This document shows, piece after piece, positions 57,496 to 64,000 of a DNA stretch of 64,000 bases. This DNA comes from Cannabis sativa. Its lineage: Eukaryota; Streptophyta; Magnoliopsida; Rosales; Cannabaceae. A program made the translations under genes and the position numbers. The stretch is taken from assembly GCF_029168945.1 (NCBI RefSeq), contig NC_083603.1:48184406-48248405 (forward strand), given 5' to 3'. The notes under the pieces are model-generated. The model was not told the DNA's origin and made no database searches. It saw only the letters and a program-made list of their open reading frames with translations. The first letter of the stretch is position 1; each line of letters begins with the position of its first letter.

Positions 57496-57860
57496 TATTA
57501 TTAAGATATTCGATCTCCATTGTGGGTTTTACACCGCGTTTGTTTTAGTGAGTAATCCTCCCTAATGGAGGAACGTTCATTAGCAATTTTGCACCGTTTA
57601 ATCTCGCATGATAAGTGGTTTGTAAGTGTTTTATATGGTATAGATCACCCTAATGGTGGCGACCATATTTGACTTGCAAATTGCGAAACAATGGTAGAAG
57701 CTCATGAGATAGAATGGCCTTGACTCTCGCCTAAACGGGTTAACGCTGGATTCTGATCTTGATCGAATAAAAGGTTGCTAGAATGTTTAACATTTTAGAT
57801 GAGCTGACAACTCTATTCAATGGATGATAGCTTTGACTCTCGCCTAAACGGGACACTGAT
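57496..57860 (+). repeat. structured leader module upstream of gag
   Basis: Hairpins TCCTCC-CTAAT-GGAGGA (57556-57572) and CACC-CTAAT-GGTG (57646-57658). Two GACTCTCGCCTAAACGGG boxes (57722-57739, 57834-57852). Conserved in the minus-strand relative at 17560-17962, including an ATTAG a few bases after the first hairpin. Confidence 0.8.
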
Positions 57861-58030
57861 ATCAGTTTGTTGAAAACCTTGGAAATTATTTAGGATTGAA
57901 TTTTTAAGTATTTTCTTATATCATTCCTACTTGCTATGTGCTTATAATTTCTGAATAGATTTTGTGTTAAACCATTATTTAATTTCTATTTGTTGATTTT
58001 TATTATTTTGTAGTATCATGTTTTGTCAAA

Positions 58031-58891
58031 ATGAATCCCATGTTATCACTGTTGACTGAAAATAAGCTGAATGGATCTAACTTTAATAAATGGAATGAGA
58101 ACATTAATATTGCTCTCATAGGAGAAAGTGCCTTGTTTGTTTTAACTGAGCCGTCACCTAAAGTGCCTGGGGATAATGCATCCAAAGCTGTGAAAGAAAA
58201 GTATGAGCGTTGGCAGAAAGCAAATGACAAAGCTCTATACTTTATGCTTTCTAGCATGGTTGACACCCTCAAAACTCGGTTTTCTAAAACTGAGAAGGCT
58301 GCTGAAGTTATGACGAAGTTAAATGAGCTATTCGGTAAGGCATCGCTACAGTCACGCTTTGACGCGACTAAGAAGTACATTAATGCACGGATGGAACCTC
58401 ATCAAAACGTGCGTGACCATGTTCTCCTCATGTCCAGTTATTTCCAAGAAGCCCAGGATCATGGTGCTGAAATGGACAGTGCTACTCAAGTTAGTCTTAT
58501 CTTGAATAGCCTGACTCCAGCATTTCTACCATACACATCAAATTATGTCATGAATAAGAAGGAAATTGACTTTCATGAATTAGTCAATGACCTTCAAACT
58601 TATGAAAATTTGATTGGAGGACCCAAGAAGAAAGGGAGTAAACCTCACAATCCTGGGAATGGTAATGGGACGATAAAACCTGAAGCAAATGTTGCCTCTG
58701 CTTCAAAGCCCAAATCGAAGAAGAAGTGGAAGAACACCAAGAAGCGAACAAAAGCCATGAAAAAGGCTGCTCCTTCTGGTGATGCTACACTTAAAGGAAA
58801 GTGTTTCCACTGCAATGAGAAAGGTCATTGGAAACCCCAGTGTCCTAAACTTCTTGCAAAGAAACAAGGTATTTCCATTTATAAACTTTAA
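58031..58891 (+). CDS. Angela-type gag, 286 aa
   Basis: Uninterrupted. Residues 1-195 form the copia gag capsid domain (LNGSNFNKWNENINIAL near 12-29, then VRDHVLLMSSYF near 127-138). Residues 198-250 are a lysine-rich, RNA-binding linker. The zinc knuckle is C258-X2-C261-X4-H266-X4-C271. It ends soon after the knuckle, and pol does not follow. A GT..AG segment at 58869-58965 could be an intron changing the last residues. Alternatively WIYDSG encoded at about 58917-58934 is a protease vestige. It is the only apparently intact coding gene of this element and would build particles around element RNA. Confidence 0.9.
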   Translation: MNPMLSLLTENKLNGSNFNKWNENINIALIGESALFVLTEPSPKVPGDNASKAVKEKYERWQKANDKALYFMLSSMVDTLKTRFSKTEKAAEVMTKLNELFGKASLQSRFDATKKYINARMEPHQNVRDHVLLMSSYFQEAQDHGAEMDSATQVSLILNSLTPAFLPYTSNYVMNKKEIDFHELVNDLQTYENLIGGPKKKGSKPHNPGNGNGTIKPEANVASASKPKSKKKWKNTKKRTKAMKKAAPSGDATLKGKCFHCNEKGHWKPQCPKLLAKKQGISIYKL

Positions 58892-58965
58892 GAGTTTTAG
58901 TGAATTATTATCCAATTGGATTTATGATTCTGGACTAACTTTGTTTATTTGTTTTCTTCTTATAG
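58869..58965 (+). other. possible intron at gag 3' end
   Basis: CAAG|GTATTT at the donor, GACTAAC branch-like sequence, then a T-rich tract ending CTTCTTATAG. Ninety-seven bases, AT-rich, like plant introns. Splicing would place a stop a few codons later. Unproven. Confidence 0.35.
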
Positions 58966-58991
58966 GCCAAGCTACTTGAACTCAATTGAGT

Positions 58992-60700
58992 TGGATCAGA
59001 AAGCTGGACCAAGGGTGAAATCGTCCAGATGAAGATGAAGCTCTTCAATTTTTTTTTTTGAATTAATTGTTTTAGTTTAAAGACAATTTGGATTTCAAAT
59101 TTTAGTCAGGGATATTTATCCCTATTTCTCTCATATTGTTGCAATACATTTTTTTATTAATAAAGTTTCTAATTTTCGAAATTTACTATTGCAATTTATG
59201 AGATTGAGCTTCATTTAATTTATCTTCATCAATTATTACCACATTATATTTATATGTTTGTATGTGTAAGTGTTTTTATTATTGATGCAAATTCTATAAT
59301 ATTTACAACTCTTCATAGAGTTATATTAAATAAACACTAGAAATTATTTCTATGTTTATCAATAATTGTTAATTCTCATACAATTATTAAGAATTTGTTT
59401 AATAAAAGGATCTTATGATCTGATAGGGGTGGAGAAAAGTTAAGAAAACTATGCAGTTCAACGATCTTTTATATCTAATGAACTCTGGATAGTATTCAAC
59501 TCCACATAAACTCTATCACACTAAGAGAATCATGATCTTTACAACCTTTAGGGGTGGATCATAATCTCTATATACTTAGGGGTGGAGGTTATCCATAGTA
59601 CCCTATATGTATATTCTTAGGGGTGGAGTCCATTCCACAATTCCCTATGAAACACATATCTTGTTTAAACATGGAAGTAATATAATGAGTCAGCTATTGT
59701 CAATATAAATTCTTGATCTTGATTGTATGTTCCATTTCGATTTTACTGTTGTAAGTAAAAGTTTGATACCTTTGAAAGTTCTTTGTTAAAGTTTCACACT
59801 ACCTTAATTGAGTGGGAGAATTTTAAAGTTCTATACCCATCTTCATTAGGTTGATAATTGTGATAGGTACTTAAGAACACTACTGAAAAACAAATCTAAC
59901 CATTCACATGGATAGGTATAGCTTATCAGAATTATGAGAATTAGATAAAGAACTCTAGTTCAGTCCATTCTAATGACTTGAACATAGAATTCTTAATCCT
60001 CATAAAATTTTATGGTATCTTAATTTTTGATTACTTTATCTCTGGCATGTATTTTTCACTTCAAAATACTAGTCTGCTATGTTGATGACTTAGTCTTAAC
60101 TTAAAGTTTCAGACTAATACAAAAGTCACAACTAGGTAACTCTCTAAACAATCAGAGGTTAAAAGTATTATTTAACCAGACATCTGCTATTGAGTGGGAG
60201 CTATCTGAGATGTAATCAAATAGGGAACATTAGAAGATATTCAAGAAATATTTATGAAAGTGATCTATATGACAGATATTAAGGAACTGTGTATCAGTTG
60301 TCCTTGTATCTCACCATCTAATTTCGATTTCAATAAGATGATGCTTACTTTGGGGGTGGAGGAATTATTGAATAATAATTCAAGCTCTACCAGAGAAGAA
60401 TTGTAACTTGGTCTATTCGAAAATACCAGAAAGTTATATCACTGAAGAAAAGTCTACACTGTATTATCTCAATTACATATTTTAAAATATGAGAGATATG
60501 TCTTCTGTTAATTCAAATGTACTTTTAAAACAGTAAAGATTTCAGTATCCCTTGATGAGTAAAGCATATAGTAAATGATGTTTCATAAGAGTATTTATGA
60601 ACTAGTTTCCAGAAGTTTGGATGGATTCAAATATACTACACTTGATCTGAAGATCAAGACATCAGATTGACCTATTTGCACAGTTTGTTTTATATTAGTG
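58992..60700 (+). other. non-coding 3' internal region with AGGGGTGGA boxes
   Basis: No frame above background. The purine-rich box AGGGGTGGA recurs at about 59426, 59550, 59577 and 59618, with a variant TGGGGGTGGAGG at 60351. The minus-strand relative keeps four such boxes. Confidence 0.7.
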
Positions 60701-60712
60701 CAAGTGGGAGTT
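60701..60712 (+). promoter_or_regulatory. polypurine tract of gag-only element
   Basis: CAAGTGGGAGTT directly before TGTTGGG at 60713; the same tract is present in the minus-strand relative. Confidence 0.88.
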
Positions 60713-62623
60713 TGTTGGGTTTTATGCCCTAAATAAAACTCTTTACAATCTGATTAGTTATCAATATAAGAAATTAGAAGTGATTGATGTTTGCATGAAT
60801 TTGACATGCTAATGGTTTAATATGTTTAATATGTCTATTACATTCATACACACAAAATTAGTTAAATCCAGATCATATGTTTATTCACAATTACAGTATC
60901 GTCAACACAGTGGAATGTGATTGTGATCATATGAATCAAAAGTTTTGGTCCCTGTTTCATCAGTGTTATTGGATTTACACTAATGTGATAATCAGCGATG
61001 ATGTGTACTTACACTTGGAGTAAGTGTTATGTTCTTTCCAGGACATTAGTAAAGTATACTAGTTTTGAATGTATGGAGTATACATTGGACTGGACCGATA
61101 TTGAAACTAAGTTAAGATATTACAAACTTACCGTTATACATATCTTTCCAAGTCAATATCAGTAGTTGATCTTAAGATTAAAAGAATCTAAATCCTGATA
61201 TGCTTAGGCTCAACTCAGGAGTGCTATTCATGTTCTTTGATTTATTAGTTAAGCCTACTTTTGGGTCAGGGTGATACGTATATTTTGGGAACATGATAGC
61301 ATGATTGAGTGGGAGTGCTGAACATAAATATGGAATCTATAGCTTCTACTGGTGTATAGAAGTTAAGTGATGATTCCCTTCGAGCTTAGCAAATAGAAGT
61401 AAATGGATGAACTCTTGTTTAACTGACTAATCATTAGATCACTAAACACCATTTACAGGTAGCTAAGTGTTTTAAGGGGCAAAATACATTGAGGGGTGAG
61501 AACGGTAAAGAAATCCCATCTCGATGTAAATCATCTATATAGAGGATCTTTAAATCACAATAAGATTATAACAATGGTTAAATGAGATAGTATATTGATA
61601 TCGTGAAACATACAATATGCTCTATATAAGTCTGAGAGTGCAATTCTAAGTTCTAAGAGTGGATTCAACGAAGAATTAATAAGTAGGAATTTACTTGGTA
61701 AATTTGGTACACTTATTGGAAGCTCAGCATATAGATCCATGGTCCCCATTCTAGTTGAGAACATTCTGCTTGTAAGACTCATTAATTGATTCGTGATTGA
61801 TCAATTATAATTCTAAAGTTAGACTATGTCTGATTTTATGAATTTTCACTAAGCAGGGGTGAAATTGTAAAGAAAAGAGTTTTCTAGGTTTATTTATTTA
61901 TTAATGGACTTTATATGTCTAATTAATAATTAAATTAATGAAAATATTATTTAATAATCTATTTTAGTTATTAAATAATTAGTTTTGGCATTTAAAAGGT
62001 TAGAATTGGAAAATTGGCGTTTTTGAGAAAATAGAGATAAAATTTGATAAAATTGCAAAATTAAGTGAGGCCCATTAACACACCATGGCCGGCCACTTAA
62101 GTTGATTCTTCAAATTAATATTTTCATTATTTTAATGCCAAATAATTCTAAACCTAAACCTAGTAGTTGCCTATAAATAGAAAGTGATGGCTCAGTCAGA
62201 TACACATTTTTTGAATAAGCCTTTTTGACAGAAATTTCTCTCTTCAGAAAAACTGAGCCTTCCCCACTTTCTATACCTTGGCCGAAACCCTCTCTCTCTT
62301 TTCTCCTTCATCTATTTCGACCATAGTGAAAGAGTAAGTGCCCACACACAGTAAGCAGTAACTCAATCATAGATTGGAAGACTGTGAAGGATCAAAACTT
62401 GAAGAAGAAGGACATTCGGGCTCAGATCTTGATTATACTCTGCTACAGAAAGGAATCAAGGGTTAGAGATCTGAGTGGAAGGAGACATTAATTCTGCTGC
62501 ATCAATGTAAGGTTTTCTTAACTTTATATGTGTTTAATTTATCGTTTTAGAAAGTTCATATTTAGGATGTTAATAAACATACTTGTGAGTAGATCTAAGA
62601 TCCTGGTAAAATAATTTCCAACA
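60713..62623 (+). repeat. 3' LTR of gag-only Angela-type element
   Basis: TGTTGGG to TTTCCAACA, TATA box at 62172-62179. About 1% different from the 5' LTR by eye. Confidence 0.93.
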
Positions 62624-63254
62624 GTTGTGGTGTTTGGAATAGGGACACAAAAAATGCATAATCAATAGAGATGTTGTGTTCAAGGAACATGAGATGGCTG
62701 TGAAAAACGCTGTAATCAATAATAAACAAAATGATCATGATGTGACAGGTTTGGAAATTCAAAGTAATAGGGAAGAAGATGACAAATACAGATTAGGTGG
62801 ATACACAAGATCACACTCAATCAGAAACAGATATGGAAGCAAATGAAGATGAAACATCACCAGCTGATTCACAAGATTACCAACTTGTTAGAGACAGAGA
62901 AAGAAGACAAATAAAGCCACCAAAAAGATTTGGCTTTGCTGATTGCACAGCCTTTGCTCTTGCATTAGCAGAGGAAGTTGATAACACAGTACCAAGCACA
63001 TTTCAAGAAGTTGTCAACTCAAAGAATAAGAAGAAATGGCTTGCTGCAATTGATGAAGAATGAGTTCCCTACAAAAGAATAAAACATGGAAAACAGTCAC
63101 AAGGCCACCAGGACAGAAGTTAATTAGCTGCAAATGGATTTTAAAAGAAAAGGAAGGTTTGCCAGGTGAGGAAGTTAGATTCAAAGCCAGATTAGTGGCT
63201 AAGGGGTTTAATCAAAGAGAAGGTGTTGATTTCAGTGACACCTTCTCTCCAGTG
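62624..63254 (+). pseudogene. Tnt1-like pol continued: linker and start of RT
   Basis: Resumes the interrupted frame after GTTGT. The first part encodes the end of the integrase C-terminal region with an in-frame TAG near 62641. Then an acidic linker (62797-63060), a phase change at the TGA at 63061, and RT start motifs KTWKTV and [18 protein letters not shown], ending TFSPV where the SIRE-like LTR begins at 63255. Confidence 0.85.
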
Positions 63255-64000
63255 TGTTAGCCCAAGATATGTTTCCAAGAGGGGGGGGGGGGGGGTGAAT
63301 TGGAAATTTAAACTAATTTCGGAAAATTAAAACTTTTAACACAAAATTATGCAATTAGTCAATTAATCAAGTAAAAGCAAGTAGTATGGCAAGCAATATA
63401 TTAAGACAAATAATTAAACTTGTAAAGTAAAGAGTTTAAGGATTAGAAAATGCAAACTCTCGATTTTTACAAGGTTCGGTAGAACTATGCCACCTACGTC
63501 CTTGGTCTTCAAAGCTATGGACCTAGCTTTGAGCTCCAATATCGAGCCAAGTTAACGGGCTTGACTAACCCTTACAACCGGGAAATTTTCACCAAGGTAT
63601 TTCCAAACCTCTTACAATAGTTTCGCACCCCCGAGGACTATTAACCTCTTTCTCGGATTGTTAAAGTGCCAATCTCACTATTACCGGGTTGCTTACAAAA
63701 CCGGTGCCAACCTCACCTCAACCACAATATGGAAATGTGTTTGATATACAAGCTAAACTCACTCTAGAAATATGATGATACAATGGAAACCTAGAGTGAA
63801 AAGCTAGCACACTTAAGATGAATAAAATCAAATTTTGGCTCAAAGTGTGTGAAATGTGTTGGTTTGGATTTCAAACTTAGAAGCTCCTTAATCTCACTTA
63901 GATAGGTTAGATATATGTAATAAATGCTCAACCAACATGATTTTTTGAGTGAAAAGCAAGTTTATATAGTGTAGGAACAAAAACTAGCCGTTTATAGCCG
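63255..64000 (-). repeat. SIRE-like LTR, second insertion, runs off window
   Basis: Starts TGTTAGCCCAAG on plus, as at 4608, with a G15 run at 63281-63295. Same orientation as the LTR of the element at 1-6078. It interrupts the RT of the Tnt1-like element; the left flank CAGTG (63250-63254) is the candidate target duplication. Whether it is a solo LTR or a whole element cannot be seen. Confidence 0.9.

Larger units (their letters stand above)
52516..62623 (+). mobile_element. Angela-type gag-only LTR element (TR-GAG/LARD), complete, TSD GTTGT
   Basis: LTRs 52516-54427 and 60713-62623, with perfect target duplication GTTGT at 52511-52515 and 62624-62628. The LTRs differ at roughly 18 positions in 1.91 kb. 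The interior has a 3.6-kb AT-rich leader, a 286-aa gag and about 1.8 kb of non-coding sequence to the polypurine tract. There is no integrase, RT or RNase H. Gag-only terminal-repeat elements are a known plant class that depends on partner pol. Confidence 0.92.
49763..63254 (+). mobile_element. Tork/Tnt1-like Ty1/copia, decayed and split
   Basis: 5' LTR to 50386, primer-binding site TGGTATCAGAGC at 50389-50400, gag and pol to 52515, then the 10.1-kb Angela-type insertion, then pol from 62624 until the SIRE-like LTR at 63255. The protein reading at 52515 continues at 62629 after the duplicated GTTGT. The rest, including the 3' LTR, is outside the window. Confidence 0.85.

Overview
This window looks like plant nuclear DNA, most likely from a eudicot. 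It is AT-rich and built almost entirely of nested LTR retrotransposons: Ty1/copia of the SIRE, Ale, Tork/Tnt1 and Angela types, and Ty3/gypsy chromoviruses of the Tekay/Del type. It also holds a 5S-rRNA-carrying Cassandra segment, a CACTA element, a hAT-like element and a long-TIR MITE. The only host gene I can support is an intron-containing elongator tRNA-Met(CAT) on the minus strand at 43440-43522. No host protein-coding gene is visible. The species cannot be fixed from the sequence alone.

Left half (1-27.5 kb), read from the outside in. (i) An old, stop-riddled Tekay-like gypsy element on + (23423 to about 27540). (ii) Its gag is interrupted by a minus-strand, non-coding Angela-type element (LARD) at 14713-23422. 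This LARD carries a 490-bp hAT-like insertion at 18972-19461. (iii) The LARD's 3' LTR is cut by a minus-strand Tekay-like gypsy (6079-14712) with a 1060-aa intact pol frame but a frameshifted gag. (iv) That element's 3' LTR is cut by a minus-strand SIRE-like copia (1-6078). The left ends of (i) to (iv) lie outside the window.

Middle (27.5-46 kb). A diverged ~1.7-kb tandem duplication of unknown origin (28175-29889 and 29890-42890) is split in its second copy by a young gypsy element (30003-41302, TSD TATAT). That element's 5' LTR carries a CACTA element (32366-34185, TSD CTT). Its primer-binding site is followed by a Cassandra internal domain plus LTR with a 5S rRNA-like segment, and then by a second primer-binding site. 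Next come the tRNA-Met gene, a 389-bp MITE and AT-rich sequence without genes.

Right part (46-64 kb). A 5'-truncated Ale-like copia lies at 46555-49375. A decayed Tork/Tnt1-like copia (about 49763-63254) is split by a complete Angela-type element (52516-62623, TSD GTTGT) that encodes only a gag. It is cut again at 63255 by another SIRE-like LTR that runs off the window.

How the pieces work together. The two Angela-type elements and the gypsy at 30003-41302 have ends good enough to move but lack usable pol, so they probably depend on enzymes supplied in trans by relatives. The most unusual observations are the Cassandra/gypsy junction at the primer-binding site, a second Cassandra-like tail inside the same element's broken integrase, and a set of covarying constant-loop hairpins shared by the two Angela-type copies. 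All identities come from reading motifs and comparing copies by eye within the window; no database search was possible.
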